Below, in pieces: positions 37,099 through 45,822 of a stretch of 64,000 bases of DNA (positions are counted from its first letter, which is position 1; each line of letters opens with the position of its first letter). A program made the position numbers and the translations under genes. The notes beneath the pieces were generated by a model that worked only from the letters and a program-made list of their open reading frames with translations, searched no databases and was not told the DNA's origin. Origin of the DNA: DATKPE01 sp035524335 (GTDB lineage: Bacteria > Bacteroidota > Ignavibacteria > UBA10030 > SZUA-254); assembly GCA_035524335.1 (NCBI GenBank), contig DATKPE010000057.1, positions 1-64,000 of the forward strand, in the 5' to 3' direction.

Positions 37099-38183
37099 AA
37101 CAACAGAAATCCTCACCCTACATGCATTGGGCGAAAACCCGCTCCCATCTTCCCTTCAATCTCGCCTCCAGCGGCATGACAAATTATCCCCTTGCAGGGC
37201 TTCCGGTGACGATCGGGGAGCTTGAGATCACCGGCGACAGCTATTACGGCTATCCGCCCCTGCTGGACGCCATCGCGAAAAAGGAAGGAGTTACACCCGA
37301 CAGGATCTTCACGACGATCGGGACCTCCATGGCCAATCATATCGCCTTCGCGACCCTGCTCGAACCGGGCGACGAAGTGCTGATAGAACAGCCGACCTAC
37401 GAACTGATCACCTCGACTGCCGCATATTTCGGCGTCACGATCCGCCGTTTCCCCCGCAGGCCGGAGAACGGCTTCAGAATCGATCCGGCCGACATCCGCC
37501 CCCTCCTCACGTCGCGAACACGGCTTATCGTCCTGACGAACCTCCACAACCCGAGCAGCTGCTATACCCCCACGGACGAGCTCGCCGCGATCGGCGATCT
37601 TGCCCGGACGGTCGGCGCGCGGGTGCTCGTCGATGAGGTCTACCTCGACGCCGCTTTCGACGAACCGCACCGCTGTGCGGCACACCTCGGCCCCGGATTC
37701 CTCACAACCAACAGCCTGACGAAGGTCTACGGCCTGAGCGGGCTCCGGTGCGGATGGGTGACGGGATCTGCGGAGGATATTAAGGCGATGTGGGCCATCA
37801 ACGATCTCTTCAATTCGATCCCGTCATTTCCCGCAGAACAGCTGAGCGTGATCGCCTTCCGGAATCTGACCGAGATCGGGGCGGTCAACAGACGCCTCCT
37901 GGAGGCGAACAGAGAGTCGCTGAAGGCGGTCAGGGAATCGCTGCGCGGACTCGAGGGAGAGATACCCCGTTTCGGCACGGTCTGGTTCCCCCGTTTCGGG
38001 GAAGGGAACGCGGGGGAATTCGCCGATTTTCTGCGGGAACGCTACGAGACGGCTGTGGTGCCGGGGATATTCTTCGAAATGCCGGACCATCTGCGGATCG
38101 GATTCGGAGGGGAACGGGAAATGTTTCTGCAGGCGCTCGGACGTCTTGCGGACGCCCTCAGCCGATTCCGCGGGAAGAATTAA
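37095..38183 (+). CDS. Class I/II pyridoxal-phosphate aminotransferase
   Basis: Fold-type I PLP enzyme of 362 residues that likely moves amino groups between an amino acid and a 2-oxo acid. The cofactor Lys is in TNSLTKVYGLSGLRCGW. Other features are YYGYPPLLDAI near the start, NLHNPSSCYT (substrate/PLP-binding Asn), VDEVYLDAAF and the C-terminal Arg in DHLRIGFGG. It overlaps the permease stop by four bases (ATGA), suggesting that the two act on the same or related amino acids. The precise substrate cannot be read from the sequence. Confidence 0.87.
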   Translation: MKQQKSSPYMHWAKTRSHLPFNLASSGMTNYPLAGLPVTIGELEITGDSYYGYPPLLDAIAKKEGVTPDRIFTTIGTSMANHIAFATLLEPGDEVLIEQPTYELITSTAAYFGVTIRRFPRRPENGFRIDPADIRPLLTSRTRLIVLTNLHNPSSCYTPTDELAAIGDLARTVGARVLVDEVYLDAAFDEPHRCAAHLGPGFLTTNSLTKVYGLSGLRCGWVTGSAEDIKAMWAINDLFNSIPSFPAEQLSVIAFRNLTEIGAVNRRLLEANRESLKAVRESLRGLEGEIPRFGTVWFPRFGEGNAGEFADFLRERYETAVVPGIFFEMPDHLRIGFGGEREMFLQALGRLADALSRFRGKN

Positions 38184-38767
38184 ACGGGGCCGACCGGCCC
38201 GGCCGGATCGGTTCCGGGACCTGCGGAAGGGCCCGGATCGGCGTTGACTGCCGGATGTGCGCGGGACCGCCACCTGAGCATGATGGCAACTCCCACCAGA
38301 ATGAGAATCACGGGCCAGTAGGTTCGGACCATGTCGCTGACGTCCCAGGGTGAAAAGTAGCCGGCGTCGCTCAGAAGATAGGCGATGCCGGTGCCCATCA
38401 GAAGAATTGCCGGAAGGAGGAACACCCATTCCCGGAGGGCATTGAGGTACACCATGATGAAGGCGAATCCGAGAATGATGAAGGTCGCCGGGACAAAGAT
38501 GTGGAACCGGAACTCAAACATGCCGGTCGACCGGAGAACGAAATAGACGCCGTAGAGAAAACAGATCGTCCCGAAGAATATCCTCCCCGAATTGTTTCCG
38601 CTGAAGCCCTCCAGCACCTTTACAAATCCGAAGATCAGAACCAGCGGCCAGAAAATCATCCAGAATCCGGGATGGTAATAGCCGAGCCGGCCCATGAGGA
38701 GGAGCAGGCCGATCACGATCAGGACGATGCCGAGCCACGGGATTTTAAACGGTCGCGAGGGAGCCAT
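38180..38767 (-). CDS. LiaF/DUF5668-type four-helix membrane protein
   Basis: 195 residues with about six short hydrophobic segments in two sets. Repeats of the form LIVIGLLLLMGRLGYY and ILLMGTGIAYLLSDAGYF are typical of the LiaF-type transmembrane domain (DUF5668), often linked with envelope-stress systems. The C-terminal tail is Pro/Gly-rich. ATG 38767 lies eight bases after the stop of the PspC-domain gene, so the pair is probably one transcript. Its role is unknown; a regulatory membrane protein is inferred from the family. Confidence 0.7.
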   Translation of the reverse strand: MAPSRPFKIPWLGIVLIVIGLLLLMGRLGYYHPGFWMIFWPLVLIFGFVKVLEGFSGNNSGRIFFGTICFLYGVYFVLRSTGMFEFRFHIFVPATFIILGFAFIMVYLNALREWVFLLPAILLMGTGIAYLLSDAGYFSPWDVSDMVRTYWPVILILVGVAIMLRWRSRAHPAVNADPGPSAGPGTDPAGPVGPV

Positions 38768-38775
38768 CGTGCACC

Positions 38776-39456
38776 TCAGGAGGAAATGGTTGTCAGCTTC
38801 TCTTCGGGCATGACGATGCCCAGGATGATATAGAGCAGGAGCCCCCATCCGAACGAGGCGAGAACGAGGACGACGTACAGGATGCGGATGATCGTCGGAT
38901 CCGTATTGAAGTACTTGGCGACTCCGCCGCAGACCCCGAAGAGTTTCCGATCCGTCCTCGATTTCCGCAGTTCGCGCGGCTGGGCGGCCGCGGGCGTTCC
39001 CGGCTCGTTCGGCGCCGGAATCCGGTCTTCGGACCGGCGGATATAGGTAAAGATGAGTATCGCGCCGACACCGATGAGCAGAACGGGAAAGACGATCCGG
39101 TGTGAAAACGACCAGAAGGAGAAATCCGCCAGCCAGCCCAGGTTGATGAGGAGAATAAATCCGCCGATCAGGACGAGGGTGATTCCCCAGAAGCGCTTGC
39201 GGTCCGGTTCCGTGTACGCCATTTGAGCGTTTTCGGGGCCGGCGGCAAGGTTCTTATTCGTCGGAAGAATGATCATCGCGAGAATATAGAGGATGAAGCC
39301 CGAACCTCCGAGGAGGGTGACCAGCACCCAAACGATGCGGATGAGGGTCGGATCGAGGCCGAAATACTCGCCGATACCGCCGCAAACGCCATCGATCATG
39401 CGATTCGTGCGCGATTTCGTAAGTTTGCGCGGGGCGGTATTTAGAGGCTGATCCAT
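38776..39456 (-). CDS. Membrane protein with two PspC domains
   Basis: 226 residues. One PspC domain lies at each end: KSRTNRMIDGVCGGIGEYFGLDPTLIRI near the start and KSRTDRKLFGVCGGVAKYFNTDPTIIRI near residue 155, each followed by hydrophobic helices. Between them are two more helices of LiaF type. PspC proteins act in phage-shock/envelope-stress responses in other bacteria. ATG 39456 was chosen over 39570 because similarity starts there and the earlier part runs over the frr terminator. Cotranscribed with the following LiaF-like gene. No pspA is visible. Confidence 0.82.
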   Translation of the reverse strand: MDQPLNTAPRKLTKSRTNRMIDGVCGGIGEYFGLDPTLIRIVWVLVTLLGGSGFILYILAMIILPTNKNLAAGPENAQMAYTEPDRKRFWGITLVLIGGFILLINLGWLADFSFWSFSHRIVFPVLLIGVGAILIFTYIRRSEDRIPAPNEPGTPAAAQPRELRKSRTDRKLFGVCGGVAKYFNTDPTIIRILYVVLVLASFGWGLLLYIILGIVMPEEKLTTISS

Positions 39457-39526
39457 GCCTTTTTCGCTCTTCACTCTGGATATACGGATGAGGTGGAAAA
39501 AATGTTTCGGATCCGGGGCTGGAAAC

Positions 39527-39558
39527 AAAAAAACCGGTTCCGCATCCGGAACCGGTTT
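39527..39558 (-). terminator. Strong Rho-independent terminator of the frr operon
   Basis: AAACCGGTTCCG (39531-39542) and CGGAACCGGTTT (39547-39558) form a perfect 12-pair stem with a four-base loop. On the minus strand the stem runs into a T tract (39533 down to 39527). It closes the operon ending with frr. Confidence 0.9.
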
Positions 39559-39579
39559 GCACATCTCCAACGGGTGGTT

Positions 39580-40137
39580 TTACACCTCCATGATTTCCTT
39601 TTCCTTGAGTGCGACCAGGCCGTCGATATCCTTGATGAACTTGTCGGTCATTTTCTGAATATCGATTTCAGCCCGTTTGCGGTCATCTTCCGAAAAGTGT
39701 TCCGCTTTTTCGGATTTTTTCAGATGTTCGATGCCGTCGCGGCGGATATTGCGCACGGCGACTTTGCCGTCTTCGGCGAATTTTTTCACCAGTTTGACCA
39801 GATCCTTCCGGCGTTCTTCGTTCAGAGGTGGAATAGGAACACGGACTCCCGCACCGTCGGCGATGGGGTTGAGGCCGAGATTGGCGGCCTGGATCGCCTT
39901 TTCGATGGGACTGACCATGTTTTTATCCCACGGCTGAATGGTGATGGTATGGACGTCATGGACGCTGACATTGGCAACCTGGGTCAGCGGCATGGAGGAA
40001 CCATAGCAATCGACCTTGATCCCGTCGAGCAGTGCGGTCGTCGCTTTGCCCGTCCGGATTTTCACGAACTCCTGCCGCACGACCTCGGCGGCCTTGTGCA
40101 TTTTGTCTTCCGTCTGCTTGATGATTTCCCTGATCAT
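39580..40137 (-). CDS. frr: Ribosome recycling factor
   Basis: Splits the post-termination ribosome together with EF-G. The 185-residue protein is of normal length; family features include FVKIRTGKATTALLDGIKVDCYGS, NVSVHD, IQPWDKNMVSPIEKAIQAANLGLNP and GAGVRVPIPPLNEERRKDLVK. ATG 40137 is chosen over 40317, since the extra N-terminal part is the shadow of pyrH. It follows pyrH by 34 bases and is closed by the terminator at 39527-39558. Confidence 0.97.
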   Translation of the reverse strand: MIREIIKQTEDKMHKAAEVVRQEFVKIRTGKATTALLDGIKVDCYGSSMPLTQVANVSVHDVHTITIQPWDKNMVSPIEKAIQAANLGLNPIADGAGVRVPIPPLNEERRKDLVKLVKKFAEDGKVAVRNIRRDGIEHLKKSEKAEHFSEDDRKRAEIDIQKMTDKFIKDIDGLVALKEKEIMEV

Positions 40138-40171
40138 ACGCTTCCTTCCGGAAAGTGGAACATGCTCCTTA

Positions 40172-40897
40172 TTATCCCCGTGATCCGCCGTGGACGAGAG
40201 TGCCGATCTGTTCCCCCGCGATGATTTTCGCGAGATTGCCCGGCTTGTGCATATTAAACACGATGATCGGCATCTGATTTTCCTGGCAGAGGGTGATCGC
40301 CGTAAGATCCATGACACGGAGTTTCTTGTCGAGGACCTCCTGATAGGATATTGTCGTGAATTTTTTCGCCGCGGGATTCAGTTCGGGGTCGGCGTCGTAC
40401 ACACCGTCGACCCGGGTCCCCTTGATGATGACATCGGCGCCAAGCTCGACGGCCCGGAGGGCCGAGGCGGTATCGGTGGTGAAATAGGGATTTCCCGTGC
40501 CGGCCCCGAAGATGACGACTCTTCCCTTCTCGAGGTGGCGGATCGCCCGCCGTCGGATGAACGGTTCTGCAATTTCATCCATGGAGATGGAGCTCAGGAG
40601 GCGGGTGTAGACATCGTGGTGTTCGAGAGCGCTCTGCAGGGCGAGACCGTTGATGATGGTCGCGAGCATTCCCATATGGTCCCCGGTCACCTTGTCGACG
40701 CCGTCGGAGGAGTTTTCGACGCCGCGGTAGATATTGCCGCCGCCGATCACGATGCCGATCTGGACCCCGGCGGTATGGACGCTCTTGATATCGACGGCGA
40801 AGCGGTTCAGGACGGAGGGATCGATACCGTACGGGCGCTCTCCCATGAGCGCCTCACCGCTCACCTTCAGCAGAATTCGTTTGAACTTCGTCGCCAT
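40172..40897 (-). CDS. pyrH: UMP kinase
   Basis: Phosphorylates UMP to UDP with ATP; bacterial hexameric amino-acid-kinase-fold type. Seen are LLKVSGEALMG at the start, IGIVIGGGNIYRG, GDHMGMLATIINGLAL, FGAGTGNPYFTTDTAS and ADVIIKGTRVDGVYDADP. 241 residues. CAGGAG lies a few bases before the ATG. It stands in the classical rpsB-tsf-pyrH-frr order, but a terminator-like hairpin separates it from tsf, so its expression may be reduced relative to tsf or depend on read-through. Confidence 0.97.
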   Translation of the reverse strand: MATKFKRILLKVSGEALMGERPYGIDPSVLNRFAVDIKSVHTAGVQIGIVIGGGNIYRGVENSSDGVDKVTGDHMGMLATIINGLALQSALEHHDVYTRLLSSISMDEIAEPFIRRRAIRHLEKGRVVIFGAGTGNPYFTTDTASALRAVELGADVIIKGTRVDGVYDADPELNPAAKKFTTISYQEVLDKKLRVMDLTAITLCQENQMPIIVFNMHKPGNLAKIIAGEQIGTLVHGGSRG

Positions 40898-40918
40898 GGA
40901 CAGTTCTCCTGATGGAAC

Positions 40919-40947
40919 GAAAAAAAAGGTCTCACGGAGTGAGACCT
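40919..40947 (-). terminator. Terminator-like hairpin between tsf and pyrH
   Basis: AAGGTCTCAC (40925-40934) and GTGAGACCTT (40938-40947) form ten pairs around a three-base loop, followed on the minus strand by a T tract (40926 down to 40919). It ends only 22 bases upstream of the pyrH ATG. Confidence 0.85.
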
Positions 40948-40956
40948 TCTGATCAT

Positions 40957-41559
40957 TTACGCGCCGCTCTCACCGAGGTGAAATCGCTTGAAGCGCCGGA
41001 TCGTGATTTTTTCCCCGGTCTTGGCGGTAATGTCGAGAATGCAGTCCTTGATGGTTTTGCCCGCGTCCTTGATGAACGACTGCTCCAGGAGGCAGACCTC
41101 CTGGAAATATTTTTCGAGCTTGCCCGTCGCGATTTTCTCGATAATCTGCTCGGGCTTTTTCTCGTTGCGCGACTGTGTCCGGTAAATATCGAGTTCATGT
41201 TCCTGGACATCCTTCGGCACATCCTCCCGCGAAACATACAGCGGGTTCATCGCGGCGATCTGCATGGCGATGTCGCGGGCGAGGGCGTGGAAATCGTCGG
41301 TCTTCGCGACGAAATCGGTCTCGCAGTTCAGTTCGATCATGGCGCCGATTCTGCCCCCGGCGTGGATGTATGCTTCGACCACACCCTGGTTGGCGGCGCG
41401 GTCGGCCCGCTTTTCCGCGGTCGCGGCACCCTTCTTGCGGAGATAATCGATCGCCTTCTCCATGTTGCCGCCCGTTTCGGCGAGCGCTTTTTTACAGTCC
41501 ATCATTCCTGCGCCTGTCTTGTCGCGCAGTTCCTTTACGGTCTCTGAAGTGATATTCAT
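40957..41559 (-). CDS. tsf: Elongation factor Ts
   Basis: Nucleotide exchange factor that reloads EF-Tu with GTP. The N-terminal UBA-like domain is seen as VKELRDKTGAGMMDCKKAL, and the core contains LNCETDFVAKTDDF. At 200 residues it is shorter than the 283-residue E. coli protein; the form lacking one core subdomain and the coiled coil is normal in several bacterial phyla. It lies 30 bases after rpsB. Confidence 0.96.
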   Translation of the reverse strand: MNITSETVKELRDKTGAGMMDCKKALAETGGNMEKAIDYLRKKGAATAEKRADRAANQGVVEAYIHAGGRIGAMIELNCETDFVAKTDDFHALARDIAMQIAAMNPLYVSREDVPKDVQEHELDIYRTQSRNEKKPEQIIEKIATGKLEKYFQEVCLLEQSFIKDAGKTIKDCILDITAKTGEKITIRRFKRFHLGESGA

Positions 41560-41589
41560 GTCGGTCTGGGTTTCTCTCAGTAGTGAACG

Positions 41590-42336
41590 TTATGCACCGG
41601 CTTCGACGGCGTCTTTGGCGCCCGGCCCTTCCCCGCCCTCAAGATGCGCGGCGGTTTTCTCGGATCCCTCCACAATGGCATCCGCCACCAGCTTGGTGAT
41701 CGACTGGATCGATTTGATGGCGTCGTCATTTGCCGGGATCGGGTAGTCGACCGTGGTCGGATCGCAATTCGTATCAACGATCGCAAAGACAGGGATGCCG
41801 AGGCGGCGCGCCTCCCGGACGGCGATCTCCTCCTTCTTGATGTCAACCACGAAGAGGGCTCCGGGAAGCCGGGTCATTTCGACGACGCCGGAGAGCACCT
41901 TCGCGAGCTTTTCCTTTTCGCGGTCGAGCACGAGCGCCTCTTTCTTCGTGATCTTGTCGTACGTGCCGTCCGATTCCATCTTTTCAATGTTCGTGAGCCG
42001 CTTGACGCTCTTGCGGATCGTGGTAAAATTGGTCAGCATGCCGCCGAGCCATCGCTCGGAGACATAGAACTGATTGCACCGTTTGGCTTCCTCCTCGACC
42101 ACGAGGCTGGCCTGTTTTTTGGTCCCGACGAAAAGGACGCGCCGCCCCTCGCCGACAATGCCGGCAATGGCGTTGCACGCTCCTTCGAGCAGTTCCTGGG
42201 TCTTTTTCAGATCGATGATGTGAATCCCGTTGCGTTCCATGAAGATGAACGGCTTCATTTTGGGATTCCAGCGGCGGGTCAGATGCCCGAAGTGGGCTCC
42301 GGCGCTGATGAGGTCGGATAATTCGACGCGAGGCAT
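41590..42336 (-). CDS. rpsB: 30S ribosomal protein S2
   Basis: Small-subunit ribosomal protein, 248 residues. Family features: LISAGAHFGHLTRRWNPKMKPFIF at the start, GRRVLFVGTKKQA, YVSERWLGGMLTNF and PVFAIVDTNCDPTTVDYPIPANDDA. TAGGAG precedes the ATG by ten bases. It lies between rpsI and tsf, with a 160-base leader that can fold into two hairpins. Confidence 0.97.
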   Translation of the reverse strand: MPRVELSDLISAGAHFGHLTRRWNPKMKPFIFMERNGIHIIDLKKTQELLEGACNAIAGIVGEGRRVLFVGTKKQASLVVEEEAKRCNQFYVSERWLGGMLTNFTTIRKSVKRLTNIEKMESDGTYDKITKKEALVLDREKEKLAKVLSGVVEMTRLPGALFVVDIKKEEIAVREARRLGIPVFAIVDTNCDPTTVDYPIPANDDAIKSIQSITKLVADAIVEGSEKTAAHLEGGEGPGAKDAVEAGA

Positions 42337-42391
42337 TGAACGGTGACTCCTATGTTAGTTGGTCTTCTACTCCCGTCATTTTCCTCCGGAA

Positions 42392-42486
42392 TCCCGCTTC
42401 TGCGGGACACTGCCGTCGGAATCAGAGAGTATGCTTGATTATGAACGGTACATTGTCCGCCGCCGGGAAGATTCCGGGACGGCGGA
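42392..42486 (-). promoter_or_regulatory. Two hairpins in the leader of rpsB
   Basis: One hairpin pairs TCCCGC (42392-42397) with GCGGGA (42402-42407) around a four-base loop. The other pairs TCCGCCG (42456-42462) with CGGCGGA (42480-42486), with a further inner CCGG pair. Neither is followed by a T tract on the minus strand. They may be RNA structures controlling rpsB, as S2 leaders do in other bacteria, or mRNA-stabilising elements after rpsI. Confidence 0.35.
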
Positions 42487-42496
42487 TCGTCAGAAA

Positions 42497-42895
42497 TTAA
42501 CGCTTCGAGAACTGGAACCGCTTCCGGGCCTTCTTCTGGCCGTACTTTTTCCGCTCCACCATCCGGGGATCGCGCGTCACAAGATCCTTCGAGCGAAGCT
42601 TGCTCTTCAGCTCTGCATCGACCTCGATGAGCGCGCGGGCGATGCCGAGACGCACCGCTCCGGCCTGTCCGGTCGATCCACCCCCGTCGACGTTGGCGAT
42701 AATATCGTACTTCCCTGTCATTTCCGTCACCGCGAGGGGGGAGACAACATCATTCCGAAGCATCTCCTGGGGAAAAAACACCTCCAGGGGACGATTGTTG
42801 ATCTTAATGACGCCGGTACCCGGCCGAAGGATGACGCGCGCGACCGACGTTTTGCGCCGGCCGACCGCTGTGACCTGATGTCCGTGAGCTATCAT
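42497..42895 (-). CDS. rpsI: 30S ribosomal protein S9
   Basis: Small-subunit protein whose C-terminal tail reaches the P-site tRNA. 132 residues. Family features: AVGRRKTSVARVILRPGTG near the start, GGGSTGQAGAVRLGIARAL, RDPRMVERKKYGQKKARKRFQFSKR at the end, including the invariant Arg tail. It follows rplM by 45 bases, the standard L13-S9 pair. Confidence 0.97.
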   Translation of the reverse strand: MIAHGHQVTAVGRRKTSVARVILRPGTGVIKINNRPLEVFFPQEMLRNDVVSPLAVTEMTGKYDIIANVDGGGSTGQAGAVRLGIARALIEVDAELKSKLRSKDLVTRDPRMVERKKYGQKKARKRFQFSKR

Positions 42896-42940
42896 GTGGT
42901 TCCTGTCCGTTGATCAGTGGTTCTGCAACTGTGCCGACCG

Positions 42941-43384
42941 TCAGAGCGCGATCGGTTCCGGTTTCTGGGCCTTGTGCGGATGCGCACCACCCTTGTACAC
43001 TTTCAGCTTCTTAATGATCCGCGCACCGAGGCGGTTGTGGGGAATCATGCCCTTGACAGCATGGACCATGATCTGTTCCGGTTTGTCCCGGAGCAGATCC
43101 CGGTATTTCTCGACGGTCGCACCGCCCGGATAGCCGGTGTACCGGAAATAGGTCTTGAGTTCCGTGCGCTTCCCTTCGATCTTTACCTTTTCCGCATTGA
43201 TGACGACGACGTAATCGCCGCAGTCGGCGTTGGGCGTGAAGATCGGTTTGTGCTTGCCTCGCAGTATATGTGCGATCCGGCTCGCCACCCGTCCGAGCGT
43301 TTTCCCTTCAGCATCGACCAGAAACCACTTGTGCTCGATCTCCGCCTGGCTGAAGGAATGTGTTAACCTTTGAGCTAATGCCAC
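42941..43384 (-). CDS. rplM: 50S ribosomal protein L13
   Basis: Early-assembly large-subunit protein, 147 residues. Features: WFLVDAEGKTLGRVASRIAHILRGKHKP, CGDYVVVINAEK and MIPHNRLGARIIKKLKVYKG. The start codon is GTG at 43384; no ATG is available in a sensible place. A promoter lies at 43437-43465. First gene of the translation cluster rplM-rpsI-rpsB-tsf. Confidence 0.97.
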   Translation of the reverse strand: MALAQRLTHSFSQAEIEHKWFLVDAEGKTLGRVASRIAHILRGKHKPIFTPNADCGDYVVVINAEKVKIEGKRTELKTYFRYTGYPGGATVEKYRDLLRDKPEQIMVHAVKGMIPHNRLGARIIKKLKVYKGGAHPHKAQKPEPIAL

Positions 43385-43436
43385 AAAAAACCCTTGAAAA
43401 ATGTGAAAAAAGAGGGGACTTTTGTTTCAGCAAGGT

Positions 43437-43465
43437 AATTTAATCAATTTTTCAGAAACTGGCAA
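43437..43465 (-). promoter_or_regulatory. Predicted promoter of the rplM-rpsI-rpsB-tsf cluster
   Basis: Minus strand TTGCCA (43460-43465), 17 bases, TAAATT (43437-43442). Start near 43430, 46 bases before the GTG of rplM. Confidence 0.65.
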
Positions 43466-43471
43466 GTACTT

Positions 43472-44392
43472 TTACCGGTTTCCGCTCCCCGCAACCTGCC
43501 CCTCAGCATGGTAGGAACTTCTCACCAGGGGGCCCGATTCCACGTGCCGGAATCCCATCCGGAAACCCGCATCCTTCAGCCGTGCAAATTCGTCCGGATG
43601 AACAAACCGGTCGACCGGCAGATGATTTTTCGTCGGCTGGAGATACTGACCGAGCGTGAGAATGTCGCACCCGACACCCCTGAGATCCCGCATCACTTCC
43701 ATCACCTCCTCCTCGCGCTCGCCGATCCCGAGCATGAGGCCGGTTTTGGTCGTGAACCCGCGTTTCTTCGCACGGTCCAGGAGCTGGACCGATCTGCCGT
43801 ACACCGCCTGCGGCCGTACTTCGTGGTAAAGCCGCGGAACCGTTTCGGTGTTGTGATTCAGAATATCCGGAAATGCCGCGAGCACGATCTCAAGCGCGGT
43901 CTCATCCCCCTTGAAATCCGGGATCAAGACCTCGACCGTCGTTCCCCGGTTTTCCTCCCGGATCCTCCGGATCGTCTCTGCAAATATCTGCGCACCCCCG
44001 TCGGGAAGCTCGTCCCGGTTGACCGACGTGATGACGGCATGACGGACGCCGAGGGTTTTCACTGCCGCTGCAACCCGTTCGGGTTCCCTGGCATCGAGTC
44101 CCTCCGGCCGTCCGGTCTTCACCGCACAGAAGCCACAGCTCCGTGTGCAGACGTCGCCCAGGATCATGAAGGTCGCCGTCCCGTGATTCCAGCAGTCGCC
44201 CATGTTCGGACAGCGCGCCTCCTCGCAGACCGTGTGAAGCCGGTGCTGTTCGACAAGGCCGCGGATGCGGGCATAGTTGTCACCTCCGGGAAGCCGGGCC
44301 TTCAGCCATTCCGGTCTCCGCCGGATCGCCGCTCCCGCGGTTTCCGGTTCACCGGCCGCGGGAGATCCCCCCTGTATTACCGGGACGCTCAT
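43472..44392 (-). CDS. lipA: Lipoyl synthase
   Basis: Radical SAM enzyme that inserts two sulfur atoms into octanoyl groups on lipoyl domains. Both clusters are visible: the auxiliary cluster motif CEEARCPNMGDC and the radical SAM motif CTRSCGFC, plus the C-terminal Arg-Ser-Ser-Tyr (RSSYHAE) that binds the auxiliary cluster. 306 residues. Overlaps the E2 gene stop by four bases and is last in the lpd-lipB-E1-E2-lipA operon, where it serves the E2 lipoyl domain. Confidence 0.96.
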   Translation of the reverse strand: MSVPVIQGGSPAAGEPETAGAAIRRRPEWLKARLPGGDNYARIRGLVEQHRLHTVCEEARCPNMGDCWNHGTATFMILGDVCTRSCGFCAVKTGRPEGLDAREPERVAAAVKTLGVRHAVITSVNRDELPDGGAQIFAETIRRIREENRGTTVEVLIPDFKGDETALEIVLAAFPDILNHNTETVPRLYHEVRPQAVYGRSVQLLDRAKKRGFTTKTGLMLGIGEREEEVMEVMRDLRGVGCDILTLGQYLQPTKNHLPVDRFVHPDEFARLKDAGFRMGFRHVESGPLVRSSYHAEGQVAGSGNR

Positions 44393-45732
44393 ATGACGAG
44401 ATCTTCCGGCAGGTTTTCAAGATGTGTGACGATCGCATTCATGAACGATCCCCCGAGGGCGCCGTCGACGATCCGGTGGTCGAACGACAGCGTCAGATAG
44501 GCGACCGACCGGATCGCGATCGCATCGTTGATGACGACCGGCCGTTTTTTGATCGCGCCGGTGCCCAGAATCGCTACCTGCGGCTGGTTGATGATCGGAA
44601 TCCCGATCGTGGTGTTGAAAACGCCGAAGTTGGTGATTGTAAACGTTCCCCCTTCGATTTCCGAGGGAACCAGGCGCCTGGTCCGGGTCCGCGCGGCAAG
44701 ATCGTTCACGGCACGGGCCAGTCCCGTGAAATTCTTTTCCTAGGCATTTTTCACCACCGGCACGATCAGTCCGTTTTCCGACGCTACGGCGATACCGAGG
44801 TTGATGAACCGCTTCAGGATGATCTTGTCCCCTTCGACAGAGGAATTGACCAGGGGATACTGCTTGAGGGCCTTGATGACCGCATCGCAGATAAACGGCA
44901 TGAAGGTCAGCTTGAATCCCTCCCGTTTTTCGAACGCGGCGGCGTTCTTCCGCCGTATCCGGTCGACCGCGGTCATGTCGCATTCGTGAATCGCCTGAAC
45001 GTGCGGCGACGTCTGGACGCTCCGCACCATATGCTCCGACATTTTCATGAGGATGTTGCTCATCTGCAGGATTTCATGCGCCGGGGCCGGATATTTTTTC
45101 ACGAGATCGCCGGAGTCGACATGCTTCAGAGCCGATTCGATCCGGGGCGCGGAGGCCTGGTGCGCCGGAGCGGACGCCGACGGGGTATCCTGCACCGGCG
45201 GGACCGTCCCGTGTTTCCGCGCATCCAGATATGCGAGAAGATCCTTCTTGGAAACCCGTCCTCCTTCCCCGGTCCCGGGGAGACGTTCCAGCTCGCTCAT
45301 GCTGATCCCTTCCTCGCGGGCGATGCTGAGAACCAGCGGAGAATAAAATCGGCCGGGCGCGGGAGCAGGCGCGGGAGGTGCCGCCGGCGCAGGGCGCGCG
45401 GGCGCCTGCGGAGCCTTCTCCGCGGCGGACGGCTTATCCTTCCGTACGTCGGGCGGAGGCGGCGCGGACGCGCTGACGACAGCTGATGCCTCATCCGTCT
45501 CGATCTCCGCTATCACCGTTCTGACCGCCACCGTTTTCTGCTCGTCGAACAGGATTTTTGTAATGACCCCGCTCGCGGGCGAAGGGATTTCCGAGTCGAC
45601 CTTGTCGGTACTGATCTCCAGGAGCGTTTCATCCTTCCGGATTTTATCGCCCGGTTTCTTGTGCCATTTGACGATCGTTCCCTCGGTAAGACTTTCCCCC
45701 AGCTGGGGCATCACTACTTCAATTTTCGACAT
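44389..45732 (-). pseudogene. Dihydrolipoamide acyltransferase (E2) interrupted by an in-frame TAG
   Basis: Core acyltransferase of a 2-oxoacid dehydrogenase complex. From 45732 the frame encodes a lipoyl domain (TDKVDSEIPSPASG, with the lipoyl Lys), an Ala/Pro linker, a peripheral-subunit-binding domain (about 125-165) and the first half of the catalytic domain, ending at VVKNA. A TAG at 44742-44740 stops the frame. Downstream, in the same frame, the expected continuation appears (EKNFTGLARAV, then SFDHRIVDGALGG with the catalytic His and Asp) and runs to 44389. Without the TAG the gene would be about 447 codons and normal. TAG is a genuine stop elsewhere in the window, so a nonsense mutation or sequence error is likelier than recoding. 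Confidence 0.85.
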
Positions 45733-45822
45733 GACGATTTTCCCTGATTATTCCTGATTTTGAGAGTGGAGACGGATATCCGGGTCTGTACGGAGCATAA
45801 TGTATGAACATTTTCCGATTTA

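Noticed and set aside
44740..44742. TAG in E2 as pyrrolysine or reassigned codon
   Set aside because: TAG ends several intact genes in the window (for example at 453, 6602, 26435 and 28376), and no pyrrolysine genes are visible.
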